Made by a program: the position numbers and the translations under genes
Shown here: positions 25,122 through 33,467 of the stretch, piece after piece
Layout: every line of letters starts with the position of its first letter
Position numbering within the stretch: position 1 is the stretch's first letter
Assembly: GCA_965194655.1 (NCBI GenBank)
Contig: OZ239148.1
Location: 992,001-1,056,000 of the forward strand
Direction of reading: 5' to 3'
From: Hahnella lacustris
GTDB lineage: Bacteria > Pseudomonadota > Gammaproteobacteria > Burkholderiales > Burkholderiaceae_A
DNA: 64,000 bases
Notes under the pieces: generated by a model
Database searches by the model: none
Seen by the model: only the letters and a program-made list of their open reading frames with translations
What the model was told of the DNA's origin: nothing

Positions 25122-25526
25122 CTAAGGCCCGACCGCTGCTGCACAGGCAATCTGTCGAGCTCGCTCGTCAATGCTGTCTGACTGTGTTTTGCGCCAGTCG
25201 GGGGATTCGGGGGCCACGCCCATGACCAAGGTCCCGGAGGCCATGGTTCCGGAATACCAAACGACGAAGAGGTCTCGAACTCGCTGGTCTTCACAGTCGA
25301 ACTCCTGTCGAGTGCGATTAGACTGCGCTCCCACAGCATTTCGGCGTGGGTAATTCACGATCTTCCATCCGATGCGGTTCTTCCCTTGGGCTTCCATTTG
25401 GGAAAGCAGCATGAAGTGCCGCGCTCCCTCTTTATCGTCACCCAAGAGTCGGGTCTCTGTCTGAGCGAGGGCCACGCTCGGCAAAAGAGAGAGGAGGAGG
25501 GCCTGGAGGATATGAAGGTGAATCAA
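25122..25526 (-). CDS. Exported surface-adhesin E-like protein
   Basis: A 134-residue protein with a signal peptide (LIHLHILQALLLSLLPSVALA, cut before QTET). The mature domain matches the pattern of the surface-adhesin protein E family: a hydrophobic/WKIVNYPRR strand, S-x-x-x-R-x-E-FDC, QRVRDLFVVWYSGTMASG, and a second cysteine in QIACAA that could pair with the first. The start chosen is TTG 25526, with AGGAG 6 nt upstream. The longer open frame to 25571 runs into tRNA-Gly and is rejected. It lies 17 nt after the tRNA on the same strand. Confidence 0.55.
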   Translation of the reverse strand: MIHLHILQALLLSLLPSVALAQTETRLLGDDKEGARHFMLLSQMEAQGKNRIGWKIVNYPRRNAVGAQSNRTRQEFDCEDQRVRDLFVVWYSGTMASGTLVMGVAPESPDWRKTQSDSIDERARQIACAAAVGP

Positions 25527-25543
25527 AGACAGCTCCTGTCCAG

Positions 25544-25617
25544 TGGAGCGGGCGATGGGAATCGAACCCACGTCTTGAGCTTGGGAAGCTCAGGTCCTGC
25601 CATTGAACGACGCCCGC
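25544..25617 (-). tRNA. tRNA-Gly(CCC)
   Basis: A 74-nt tRNA with encoded CCA. The acceptor arm is GCGGGCG paired with CGCCCGC. The anticodon stem GAGC/GCTC encloses TTCCCAA, so the anticodon is CCC. The T arm has GGTTCGATTCC. It lies 13 nt after a small membrane-protein gene and 17 nt before the adhesin E-like gene, all on the minus strand. Confidence 0.93.
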
Positions 25618-25630
25618 GAGGACTCGTATT

Positions 25631-25783
25631 TTACACCCCAGGTGGGGGCGACTTCTCCCGGGCCTTTCTTTCCTTGTCCTGCCGAATCTTTTTCATTTCT
25701 CGTAGGTGCATCCAATAGAGCAGCAGCACGCCGCCAAAGGCCAGTAATCCCTCGATCACAATCACGGGTGCAAAATCGCTCAT
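25631..25783 (-). CDS. Small 50-residue membrane protein
   Basis: Short open frame of 50 residues starting MSDFAPVIVIEGLLAFGGVL. One transmembrane helix (residues 6-25) is followed by a basic, charged tail (HLREMKKIRQDKERKAREKSPPPGV). The shape, an N-terminal-out helix and a K/R-rich cytoplasmic tail, is that of a real small membrane protein. ATG 25783 has no strong ribosome site. It ends 13 nt before tRNA-Gly, so it may be part of the same transcript. Function unknown. Confidence 0.55.
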   Translation of the reverse strand: MSDFAPVIVIEGLLAFGGVLLLYWMHLREMKKIRQDKERKAREKSPPPGV

Positions 25784-25809
25784 CACCAGAGAGTGAAGGA
25801 GCCTTGTTG

Positions 25810-26628
25810 ATGCGTCAAGAATGGCCTTGTTTGGCCCAGTTGTCTGATCCCCACATCACGGCGAGTGGTCCCTTGGGCAATGGGATCGATACCGCTGAGC
25901 GCCTGGCTTGTGCGGTTGAGTGGCTGCTGCAGGTGGAATTGCCTGTCAGCGGGTGTGTGGTGTCTGGGGATCTCGTCGATCGGGGAGTTCGTGAGGAATA
26001 CCTGCGGCTCAGAAGTCTCCTGGATCCGCTGCAGGCGGTCATGCCGGTTTATCTGGTGCTGGGCAATCACGATGCCAGGGAGCCATTCTTTGAGGTGTTT
26101 CAGGATTACCCAGGTATCCAGGCGGCATGCGACTTGGGCTGGGCTCAGTATGTTCTGCCCATCCCAGGTGGTCGCCAGATCATCGTGCTCGACAGCCTCG
26201 AGCGTGGCCTGGATGGGGGCCTTCTCTGTGAGGAACGGCTTCAATGGCTTGACCACGCAATGGCCCAGCACTGCAAGCCGAGCCTTTTGGTCGTCCACCA
26301 TCCTGCCTTGCCGGTGGGCAATGCGGTCTTTGATGCCATGCGCCTGGAGCGCCCTGACCGCCTTCTTCAGGTGATTCAGCGCCATGCAGGGACGACGCCT
26401 GTTGAACTGATCCTTCATGGCCACGTCCATCGCGCCATTTCAAGCCACTTGGCCAGCATCCCGGTCTGGGTGGGGCCAAGCACGGCCTACCCTTACAGCC
26501 TGACCTATAGTCGCCAGAATAGGGGTTCCCCGCTGGATGAGCCTTCAGCACTCTCCCTCCATTTGAAGCCAGGCCTCGGTGATGCTTGGGTGAGTCATGC
26601 GGTGGCACTCAAGACTCCAGGCCTCTGA
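25810..26628 (+). CDS. cpdA: CpdA-like cyclic nucleotide phosphodiesterase (calcineurin-like)
   Basis: Metallophosphoesterase of 272 residues resembling CpdA, which hydrolyses 3',5'-cAMP. The metal-binding motifs are in order: LSDPHI (residues 9-14), GDLVDRG (near 53), GNHDAREPF (near 80), VVHHPALPVG (near 161) and GHVHRAI (near 202). The start is ATG 25810 with AAGGAG about 8 nt upstream. The open frame continues upstream to 25603 without family similarity and over tRNA-Gly on the other strand. The true substrate could be another phosphodiester; family members differ. Confidence 0.75.
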   Translation: MRQEWPCLAQLSDPHITASGPLGNGIDTAERLACAVEWLLQVELPVSGCVVSGDLVDRGVREEYLRLRSLLDPLQAVMPVYLVLGNHDAREPFFEVFQDYPGIQAACDLGWAQYVLPIPGGRQIIVLDSLERGLDGGLLCEERLQWLDHAMAQHCKPSLLVVHHPALPVGNAVFDAMRLERPDRLLQVIQRHAGTTPVELILHGHVHRAISSHLASIPVWVGPSTAYPYSLTYSRQNRGSPLDEPSALSLHLKPGLGDAWVSHAVALKTPGL

Positions 26629-26643
26629 CCGAACCTATTCCAC

Positions 26644-27198
26644 ATGAAAAAGATCATTCTCATGGTGGTGCTCTTTCTGCTCGCGGCAGGCGGCGGCGGA
26701 GCAGCGTATTGGCAGTGGCAAGAAGCCTCCAAGGCAGCGGCCGACTTGTCTGCAGCCCAAGAAGAACTCACGAAGCTCAAGGCGGAGCTTGAGCTCTACA
26801 CCAAACCCGGTGCAGATGGGCAGACGCCGGTTGCGGTCATGCGACAGAAGGCTGAGCAGTACGATGCTGCTCGAGAGGCCTTTGCAGGAGGGCTGGTGCT
26901 TGGAGAAGTCGAGGCACTCGACAAGGCCGCCAAGGTGCCCTCCGCTGAACGCAAGCTGGGCCTTGGTGCACTTCGCATGCTGGTCAAGGGCCCCACGGAT
27001 CCCGGTGTCACGGAGGCTTTTGAAGAGGCCCTCAAAATCATGGACATCGAGAGCCGACTGTCTGCGACCTGTGCGGCCCAAGCGGGCATGCGCGCAGCGG
27101 GCAAGCAGATCCAAATGATGAGCGAGTGCGCCAACCGCCCAGCCCCCGGTGCTACGCCGGCTCCTGCTGCCCCCCCTGATCCAGCGCAAAAGCCGTAG
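26644..27198 (+). CDS. Signal-anchored hypothetical protein
   Basis: A 184-residue protein with an N-terminal hydrophobic anchor (KKIILMVVLFLLAAGGGGAAYW). A short coiled coil follows (ASKAAADLSAAQEELTKLKAELELY), then a helical middle region, two cysteines (TCAAQ, SECANR) and a P/A-rich tail. It is probably tethered to the inner membrane and faces the periplasm. It starts 15 nt after the CpdA-like gene, so it is likely in that operon. Its last 47 bases overlap the convergent ABC ATPase gene. I do not recognise the family. Confidence 0.6.
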   Translation: MKKIILMVVLFLLAAGGGGAAYWQWQEASKAAADLSAAQEELTKLKAELELYTKPGADGQTPVAVMRQKAEQYDAAREAFAGGLVLGEVEALDKAAKVPSAERKLGLGALRMLVKGPTDPGVTEAFEEALKIMDIESRLSATCAAQAGMRAAGKQIQMMSECANRPAPGATPAPAAPPDPAQKP

Positions 27199-28273
27199 GC
27201 GTCACCTTCGTATCGCTGAACGTGATGACATGGTCCGCCTCCAGGCGAATGCCAATGGGGGCATGCATGGGATGGTCGTGGTGGCTGGGCACCAGGGAGA
27301 GGACCTCCTCCCCGTTGGAGAGCCGCAGGGTGTAGAGAAAGTCTGCTCCTCGAAAGCGCTTTTCCAGAACCTGGGCCTGCAAAGGGCTGGCATCATCGTG
27401 GACGATGTCGTCCGGACGTAGCAGAACACGCACCTCACGTGGAGTCTCGGACGAGTGACAGCAACAGGGCGCAAGGGGGAGCACTCCGAGCGGTGTATTC
27501 ACCTCGTGCCCCCGCTGAGTGCCGCTGATCAGCGCCCCTTCCCCAATGAACTGAGCGACCTCTGGCGTGCAGGGCTGGTGGTAAACCGCGTAGGGACTGT
27601 CCCACTGCACCAAGCGTCCTTCAAACATCACCCCCAGCCAGTCACCCATGGCAAAGGCCTCGGTTTGATCGTGGGTCACCATGATGGCTGTGGTGCCAGA
27701 GGCTTTGAGAATGTCTCGGACCTCGCGCGCCAGGCGCACACGCAGGCTGTGGTCGAGGCTTGAAAAGGGCTCATCGAGAAGGATGAGTGACGGTCTTGGG
27801 GCCAGTGCCCGCGCCAGAGCAACCCGTTGGGCCTGACCACCCGAGAGTTCATGCGGAAATCGGTCTTTGAATCCGGACAGTCCCGTCAAAGCCAGCAATT
27901 CGGTCCCACGGGTGAGATGTGCGGGGGTGGCTCGGGCAGGACGCCCTTCCGTCAGGCCGAAGATGACATTCTGAAGGACGGTGAGGTGGGGAAAGAGCGC
28001 GTAGTCCTGAAAGACCATGCCCACCCCTCGTTGCTCGGGGGGCAAAGAGAGGCTTGCCCCATTGACCAATTCCCTGCCGCCAAGCTGGATTCGGCCCACG
28101 TGGGGCTGAACGAAGCCAGCGATCGCTCGCAAGAGGCTGCTCTTTCCGCATCCAGAGGGGCCAAGCAGACAGGCAATATCGCCCGCAGCAAGGTCGAGCG
28201 ACAGGCCACGAACGGCCTCGGTTCCTCCCGGATACCGTACGCCGAGGGCGTCAATTTGAAGGGCACTGGACAT
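27152..28273 (-). CDS. fbpC: ABC transporter ATP-binding protein, FbpC type (ferric iron)
   Basis: Importer ATPase of 373 residues. Walker A is GPSGCGKSS (residues 38-46), the Q loop is MVFQDYALFPHLTV, the signature is LSGGQAQRVALARAL, and Walker B is LILLDEPFSSLD followed by the switch histidine in VTHDQTEA. The C-terminal ~120 residues form a TOBE regulatory domain with GADFLYTLRL and LVPSHHDHP, a pattern common in FbpC of betaproteobacteria. It is divergent from the permease gene across only 23 bp. No periplasmic binding protein is in the window. Spermidine or phosphonate import are less likely alternatives. Confidence 0.75.
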   Translation of the reverse strand: MSSALQIDALGVRYPGGTEAVRGLSLDLAAGDIACLLGPSGCGKSSLLRAIAGFVQPHVGRIQLGGRELVNGASLSLPPEQRGVGMVFQDYALFPHLTVLQNVIFGLTEGRPARATPAHLTRGTELLALTGLSGFKDRFPHELSGGQAQRVALARALAPRPSLILLDEPFSSLDHSLRVRLAREVRDILKASGTTAIMVTHDQTEAFAMGDWLGVMFEGRLVQWDSPYAVYHQPCTPEVAQFIGEGALISGTQRGHEVNTPLGVLPLAPCCCHSSETPREVRVLLRPDDIVHDDASPLQAQVLEKRFRGADFLYTLRLSNGEEVLSLVPSHHDHPMHAPIGIRLEADHVITFSDTKVTPTAFALDQGGQQEPA

Positions 28274-28296
28274 GAGACTGAGTATAGTTCCGGTTT

Positions 28297-29907
28297 ATGT
28301 CCCGCCAAGCCCTTCTCGCCCTGGTCTGTATTGTCTTTCTTGGGGCGATCGCGCTACCGCTGGTCGCAGTGATGGGCTTTGGCCTTCTCGCCTGGTCAGA
28401 CCTCTCGGCACTTGAGGCGATGGCCGGCTCCGTGCTGCCGGTCTATCTTTTTAACAGCCTCATGCTCTGTCTGGGAGCACTCCTCGTCGCCATGCTGTTG
28501 GGCGTGGCGCCCGCTTGGTTTCTCACCCAGTACCAGTTTCCTGGCAGGGCAGTCCTTCAATGGTTTCCGGTCCTTCCCATGGCCATTCCGGCCTATGTGG
28601 TGGCCTACGCGCTCACCGATGCACTGGATTACTCGGGATGGCTTGCGACAGCCATGCGACCGGCTTGGGGGGCGATGTTTGGCGTCGATGCGTTCGGTCG
28701 AGCGCTCTGGCCCGAGATTCGATCTCTCTGGGGTGCCAGTGTGGTGCTCGGTCTCGCCCTGAGCCCATACATCTACCTCTTGGTCCGAACCGCGTTTGAG
28801 GAGGGGCAGGGAAGTCTGCTCGACGCGGGGCGATCCTTGGGTTTAAGCCGTCGTGAGGCCTTTTTTCGGCTGGCGGTTCCCCTCGCAAGACCCGCACTCG
28901 TCGCGGGGTCAGCACTGGTGGTGATGGAGACGCTCGCCGACTACGGCACGGTGGCCTTCTTCTCAGTTCAAACGCTCTCCACGGGTCTCTTTAAGACGTG
29001 GTTTAGCTATGGCGATCGCAACGGGGCTGCATTTTTGGGGCTCATCATGCTGGCGTTTGCAGTCCTGCTGCTGTCCGTTGAGCGGCAGAGCAGGGGAAGA
29101 GCGCAGTTCGGCTCTGTGGGGGCTCGAAAGCTCGAGCGGATCGAACTTCGCGGGGTTGCGCTGCTCTGGGTTCCATTCATGTGCTCGCTCTCCGGGTTGC
29201 TCGGCTTCTTCGCGCCAGCCGCACTCCTCATTAAAGCGGCCTCTGAGGCCGAGGCGCAAGCAAACTGGGTGAGCCTCCTCACCCAGGCAGCCCAGACCGG
29301 TCTCTATGGCCTTTATGGCCTGGCGATCATCCTTCCGACCGCCACGGTATTGGCCTATGGATCGAGACTCTGGCCTGGAAGCTGGATGGCTCAGGCCATC
29401 CGTTGGGCGTCTTCCGGTTATGCGGTGCCCGGATTGGTGGTTGCCGTAGGTCTACTCGCTCTGTCTGCCCTCACCACATCAGCGATGGCAGCCTGGTTTG
29501 ACTGGCGCATGACCCTCACCACAACGAGTGCACTCGTCCTGGGGGGCTACCTCACGAGGTTCTTTACGGTTGGATTCTCCAGTGTGGAGACCAGTCTCTC
29601 TCGCATCCGAACCAGCCTGGATTGGTCGGCACGGAGTCTCGGTCTCAGTGTGGTCCAGGTCCTGGCGCGTCTCCATCTGCCCATGATGAGGCGAGGCCTC
29701 TTTGTGGCTGGCCTGCTCGTCTTTGTCGACATCGTGAAAGAGTTGCCTGTCACGCTGGTACTTCGTCCCATGAACGTGGAGACCCTGGCTGTCTCCGCGC
29801 ATCATCTTGCCGCGGATGAGCGCCTTGCCGATGCAGCCTGGCCCTCATTGGCCATTGCCTTAGTGGGTTTGATTCCCGTCATGCTTCTCGGCCCAAGAGG
29901 CCGCTAG
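28297..29907 (+). CDS. fbpB: ABC transporter permease, FbpB type (ferric iron)
   Basis: Two-lobed permease of 536 residues with about 12 membrane helices. Each half has an EAA coupling loop: DAGRSLGLSRREAFFRLAVPLARPALV near residue 180, and the second near SARSLGLSVVQVLARLHLPMMRRG close to residue 445. Fusion of two permease units is typical of FbpB and ThiP. With the divergent ATPase it forms an importer that lacks its binding protein here. The start ATG 28297 leaves 23 bp to the ATPase start, so promoters must lie inside the opposite genes or give very short leaders. Confidence 0.78.
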   Translation: MSRQALLALVCIVFLGAIALPLVAVMGFGLLAWSDLSALEAMAGSVLPVYLFNSLMLCLGALLVAMLLGVAPAWFLTQYQFPGRAVLQWFPVLPMAIPAYVVAYALTDALDYSGWLATAMRPAWGAMFGVDAFGRALWPEIRSLWGASVVLGLALSPYIYLLVRTAFEEGQGSLLDAGRSLGLSRREAFFRLAVPLARPALVAGSALVVMETLADYGTVAFFSVQTLSTGLFKTWFSYGDRNGAAFLGLIMLAFAVLLLSVERQSRGRAQFGSVGARKLERIELRGVALLWVPFMCSLSGLLGFFAPAALLIKAASEAEAQANWVSLLTQAAQTGLYGLYGLAIILPTATVLAYGSRLWPGSWMAQAIRWASSGYAVPGLVVAVGLLALSALTTSAMAAWFDWRMTLTTTSALVLGGYLTRFFTVGFSSVETSLSRIRTSLDWSARSLGLSVVQVLARLHLPMMRRGLFVAGLLVFVDIVKELPVTLVLRPMNVETLAVSAHHLAADERLADAAWPSLAIALVGLIPVMLLGPRGR

Positions 29908-29928
29908 CTCGTATGACTCTTTTGTGAC

Positions 29929-29949
29929 GACCCCCGAAACCCGGGGGTC
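29929..29949 (+). terminator. GC-rich hairpin after fbpB
   Basis: GACCCCC and GGGGGTC, 7-bp arms with the 7-nt loop GAAACCC, 21 bp after the fbpB stop. The bases that follow (TCTCGCC) have no T run, so intrinsic termination would be weak. It also lies just upstream of the ppx -10. Confidence 0.4.
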
Positions 29950-29956
29950 TCTCGCC

Positions 29957-29962
29957 TATAAT
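29957..29962 (+). promoter_or_regulatory. ppx promoter -10 box
   Basis: A perfect TATAAT, preceded by CGCC as at the sdhC promoter. No good -35 lies 16-18 bp upstream. Transcription would start near 29969, at or next to the ATG used for ppx, so the mRNA may be leaderless. Confidence 0.55.
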
Positions 29963-29968
29963 CCGCGC

Positions 29969-31489
29969 ATGCCAGGCCAGATCCTCGAGTCAATGGACTC
30001 CCAAGACCCAAGCCTTGTCGCTGCCGTTGATCTCGGCTCGAACTCCTTTCACCTGTTGGTCGGCCGTGTCGAGCAAACGCCTGTTGGCCCCCAGATCATT
30101 CCTATCGATAGCCTGAAGGATGCCGTTCGGCTGGCCTCGGGCCTCTCACCAGACAAGCGACTGGATGCTGCTTCGCAAGCGCGTGCCCTAGGCAGTCTTG
30201 CTCGATTTGGTGAGCGCCTGCGGGCGCTGCATCCCGATCATGTCCGTGCGGTGGCCACCAATACCTTCCGAGTGGCCAAGAACGGCCCGGAGTTTCTGCA
30301 GACCTGTGAGGCTGCGCTTGGATTTCCGATTGAGGTGATCGCCGGAAAAGAAGAGGCGCGCCTCATTTACAACGGCGTAGCCCACTCTCTTGCGGCCGAT
30401 GGAAGCCGCCGACTGGTCGTGGACATTGGGGGTGGGTCTACGGAGTTCATCATTGGCACGGATTACACGCCGGAGATGCTGGAGAGCGTTTTTGTGGGCT
30501 GTATTCGGTTCACCCACGATTACTTCCCTGGGGGCGAGGTGACCCGCAATGGGTTTAAGGAGGCCGTGCTTGAGGCCCGACGTGAGATCCAGGTCATCAG
30601 TCAGGCCTACCGAAAGATGGGCTGGGATCAGGCCGTGGGCTCGTCGGGGACGGCCAAGGCCATCACCGAGATGCAGATTGCGATGGGGGAAACACACCAA
30701 GGCCTCACGCGAGACGGCATGGAGCAGATCCGATCGGCACTGATTCGCGAGCGCACTCTGGAGCCTGAAAAGTTTCCCGGAGTGAAGCCGGAGCGTTTGC
30801 AGGTCCTACCGGGTGGCCTCTCCATCATGCTGGCGATCTTTGAAGAGCTGGGCCTCGAGCAAATGCAGTACTCCGACGGCGCGCTGAGACTTGGCGTGCT
30901 CTATGACGTCTTGGGACGGGGCCGCAAGGACGACATGCGGTACTACACCGTTTCGCAGTTCATGGACCGTTACGGGGTTGATGCTGCGCAGGCTGAACGT
31001 GTCTCGGCCATGGCCCTCTCTTTGTGGGAGGCCGCTGCGGTGGGAAGTATGGAGGAGCGCAGAGAGATGGCGATGTTGATCGGCTGGGCCTGTCAACTGC
31101 TCGAGGTGGGGCATTCCATCTCACACAACAGCTACCACAAGCATTCTGCGTACATCGTTTCGAATGCCGACATGCCGGGGTTCTCGCGCAGAGATCAACG
31201 GGTTATGTCGACCTTCGTGTTGGGCCATGTTGGAAAGCTCGCCAAGGTCCAGCCCGGGCTTGGCACGGAATCCCAACGCCTGGCACTGGTTTGTATTCGA
31301 TTGGCTGCGATTTTTTATCGCAACAGGTCTAAGGCAAAGCTGCCTCAGATTGCAGTGGGGCAGAGGGGCAGAAAGCTCTCGATCACCATTGATGCGGAGT
31401 GGCTCAAACGCCACCCCTTGACTCGGCATAGCCTGGAGCAGGAGTGCTCAGAATGGCGAAAAGTAGGGGTTGAACTCGAGGTCGTCTAG
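29969..31489 (+). CDS. ppx: Exopolyphosphatase / pppGpp phosphatase (Ppx/GppA)
   Basis: Ppx/GppA protein of about 506 residues in the actin-like ATPase fold. It degrades polyphosphate or pppGpp. Motifs are VAAVDLGSNSFHLLVGR near the N-terminus, IAGKEEARLIYNGVAHSL near residue 127, VVDIGGGSTEFIIG near 150 and GSSGTAKAITEM near 225. A C-terminal HD-like domain holds HSISHNSYHKHSAY. Two starts are possible: ATG 29969, at the predicted transcript start, and ATG 29993 with a weak GAG site. A longer frame to 29924 covers the promoter and is rejected. It lies beside the phosphate-starvation lipid genes. Confidence 0.88.
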   Translation: MPGQILESMDSQDPSLVAAVDLGSNSFHLLVGRVEQTPVGPQIIPIDSLKDAVRLASGLSPDKRLDAASQARALGSLARFGERLRALHPDHVRAVATNTFRVAKNGPEFLQTCEAALGFPIEVIAGKEEARLIYNGVAHSLAADGSRRLVVDIGGGSTEFIIGTDYTPEMLESVFVGCIRFTHDYFPGGEVTRNGFKEAVLEARREIQVISQAYRKMGWDQAVGSSGTAKAITEMQIAMGETHQGLTRDGMEQIRSALIRERTLEPEKFPGVKPERLQVLPGGLSIMLAIFEELGLEQMQYSDGALRLGVLYDVLGRGRKDDMRYYTVSQFMDRYGVDAAQAERVSAMALSLWEAAAVGSMEERREMAMLIGWACQLLEVGHSISHNSYHKHSAYIVSNADMPGFSRRDQRVMSTFVLGHVGKLAKVQPGLGTESQRLALVCIRLAAIFYRNRSKAKLPQIAVGQRGRKLSITIDAEWLKRHPLTRHSLEQECSEWRKVGVELEVV

Positions 31490-31518
31490 AGATCGCCAGA
31501 GCTGGATGAACTTTGCAA

Positions 31519-32361
31519 TCATTTGGCGGCGGGTCCTTGGAATGAGGCGCTGGTTCGAGCAAGCCCAAAGTGACGAGCATATTTGGGGTTCATCTGACTC
31601 AGGGAGAGCAGCATCAAGAAGTCAGCGGTGTTGAAGTCTGGGTCCCAAGAGGGAGCGGAACAGACCTTTGCGCCCACGCGAACATAACCCTTGATCAGAG
31701 GAGGCTCCACGGCCCCTTCGTCGCGCTCGAGGCGATCGAGCGGGAGCTCGTGTTTGGGAAAGCCAAGGTGTTGAGGCTCGGCGAGCGCCTTTTGAGAGAG
31801 GCTGTCCCAGATGGAGGCGGCAGCCCGTCCGCCGTCTCTCATGCTCACAGAGGCGCAGCCGATGAGGTGCTCGAAACCATAGTGACGCATGTACTGTGCA
31901 ATACCGGACCAGAGCAGCATGATGACGGCTCCATTGCGGTGTGATGGGTGCACACAGGACCGTCCAAGCTCCACCATCGAGGGGCGAAGCGCATCCAGGC
32001 GATTGATGAAGAATTCGGACTCAGAGTAGTAGCCACCAAGGTGCTGTGCCGCGCTTGGGGGAAGGATTCGGTAGGTGCCCACGACATCCATCGTCTGTGC
32101 GTCGCGAACGAGTAGATGGTCGCAGTGGGCGTCATAGAAATCCTCATCGACGCCAGGGATCTTGGTTTGGATATTGGCTTGATACTCTTCGGTGAAGACC
32201 TGGTAACGCAGACGTTGTGCATCACGAAGGTCGTCTAGGTTTCTGGCGAGGCCCAGGGAATATCGTTCGTCTCGCTGCCCACCCAGCAGCATCGAGAGAG
32301 TCTCGGGATGCGAGAACATCTCGGTCCGAGCGAGAAGCTTTCCAGCCAAGGGTGCATTCAT
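31519..32361 (-). CDS. olsB: Ornithine lipid synthesis N-acyltransferase OlsB
   Basis: GNAT-fold acyltransferase of 280 residues. OlsB transfers a 3-hydroxyacyl chain from acyl-carrier protein to the amino group of ornithine, the first step to phosphorus-free ornithine lipids. Features include LRYQVFTEEYQAN near residue 52, DEDFYDAHCDHLLVRD near 72, VGTYRILPP near 93, and ELGRSCVHPSHRNG near 131, the acyl donor site. The start ATG 32361 fits the family N-terminus; upstream frame to 32526 lies in the glycosyltransferase gene. No olsA is in the window. It follows the plcP-agt pair by 68 bp on the same strand. Confidence 0.82.
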   Translation of the reverse strand: MNAPLAGKLLARTEMFSHPETLSMLLGGQRDERYSLGLARNLDDLRDAQRLRYQVFTEEYQANIQTKIPGVDEDFYDAHCDHLLVRDAQTMDVVGTYRILPPSAAQHLGGYYSESEFFINRLDALRPSMVELGRSCVHPSHRNGAVIMLLWSGIAQYMRHYGFEHLIGCASVSMRDGGRAAASIWDSLSQKALAEPQHLGFPKHELPLDRLERDEGAVEPPLIKGYVRVGAKVCSAPSWDPDFNTADFLMLLSLSQMNPKYARHFGLARTSASFQGPAAK

Positions 32362-32429
32362 GGTTCTGAAATCCTTCCTTCTTAATGCGTAGACCCAGTT
32401 TGGGACGGGTAGATTAAGGAGAAGTTTCT

Positions 32430-33467
32430 TCAAGGTGAACTTTCTGTGACATCCGCGCCGATAGGGGCTTTCCAGGGGGATGCTGGGACGAGATAGCCCC
32501 TGAACTGTCGCGTGGCTTCGGGCCATGTGAACTGGCTGGCCCAGCGCAGCACTGCGGATCGATCGCAGTCCAAGGCCTTCATCGCAGCATCGGCAAGGTC
32601 CTCTGACAGGACGCCAGCCTCAGGGCCAACCACATCCAAAGGGCCAGCCACGGGAAAGGCTGCGACGGGGGTTCCACAGGCCATAGCCTCGGCCATCACC
32701 AGGCCGAAGGTATCAGTCCTGCTAGGGAAGACGAAGACGCTGGCCTGGTTGTACACCTCAGCCAATGCCTGCCCCTTCTTGACCCCCATCCAGTGAATGT
32801 CTGGGTAGCGACTCTGTAATGCGGCCATCTGTGGGCCGTCCCCCACCACCCATTTCTCACCAGGCAAGTGGAGGCGGAGAAAGGCCTCTATGTTTTTCTC
32901 GACCGCCACCCGTCCGACATAAAGGAAGACAGGCCGCTCGGGACGGGTCACTCCAATGGGGCGAAAGAGGTCGGTGTCGACGCCCCGACTCCAATGGCGC
33001 AGTTGACCAAACCCTCGCGACTGGAGCTCTGAGATGATCGTTCTGCTTGGGACCATCACCCCACTGGATGGGCGATGAAAGCGACGCAGCACAGCTGCAC
33101 TGACGCTCACTGGCAAGCCTGTTCTTGCCTGCACATACTCTGGGAACCTGGTGTGGTACGCCGTGGTGAATTGGAGCCCATGCCTCAGAGCGATGGCTCT
33201 GGCTGCCCATCCCAGGGGGCCTTCAGTTGCAATGTGCAGGGCATCTGGATCAAAGGCGTCTATCTCTTTTGAGATGCGCCGTCCAGGAAGGAGAGCCAGT
33301 CGAATTTCAGGGTAGGTCGGGCAAGGAATGGTGTTGTGGCCTTCCGGGGTCAGAAAGCGTACGGAGAGCCCCTGTCGCTCGAGTTCAGAGCCGGTGGCCT
33401 GGAGCGTTCTGACCACGCCGTTGACCTGAGGGGTCCAGGCGTCTGTGACGATCATCACCCGCTTCAT
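32430..33467 (-). CDS. agt: Glycosyltransferase family 4, Agt-like glycolipid synthase
   Basis: GT4 glycosyltransferase of 345 residues with a GT-B fold. The start is MKRVMIVTDAWTPQVNGVVRTLQ. The donor half has FLYVGRVAVEKNIE, WVVGDGPQ and the sugar-nucleotide site FVFPSRTDTFGLVMAEAMACGTPVAA. It belongs to the type paired with PlcP in phosphate-stressed marine and soil bacteria, where Agt puts glucose or glucuronate on the diacylglycerol released by PlcP. Its ATG overlaps the plcP stop by 4 nt (ATGA), so the two are coupled. The sugar used cannot be told from sequence. Confidence 0.78.
   Translation of the reverse strand: MKRVMIVTDAWTPQVNGVVRTLQATGSELERQGLSVRFLTPEGHNTIPCPTYPEIRLALLPGRRISKEIDAFDPDALHIATEGPLGWAARAIALRHGLQFTTAYHTRFPEYVQARTGLPVSVSAAVLRRFHRPSSGVMVPSRTIISELQSRGFGQLRHWSRGVDTDLFRPIGVTRPERPVFLYVGRVAVEKNIEAFLRLHLPGEKWVVGDGPQMAALQSRYPDIHWMGVKKGQALAEVYNQASVFVFPSRTDTFGLVMAEAMACGTPVAAFPVAGPLDVVGPEAGVLSEDLADAAMKALDCDRSAVLRWASQFTWPEATRQFRGYLVPASPWKAPIGADVTESSP

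Noticed and set aside
25527..25571. Longer start for the adhesin E-like gene
   Set aside because: The added residues come from tRNA-Gly sequence; the TTG at 25526 has an AGGAG site and directly precedes the signal peptide.
29929..29949. Strong intrinsic terminator after fbpB
   Set aside because: The stem is good but no T run follows, so only a weak terminator or a structural element is supported.
29924..29968. Longer N-terminus for ppx
   Set aside because: It would place the GC hairpin and the TATAAT promoter box inside the coding sequence.
32405..32460. Pho-box-like pair (ATGTCAC-N4-AGTTCAC) ahead of olsB on the minus strand
   Set aside because: The second half-site matches the consensus poorly, it lies in the end of the agt gene, and no -10 sits at the right distance.
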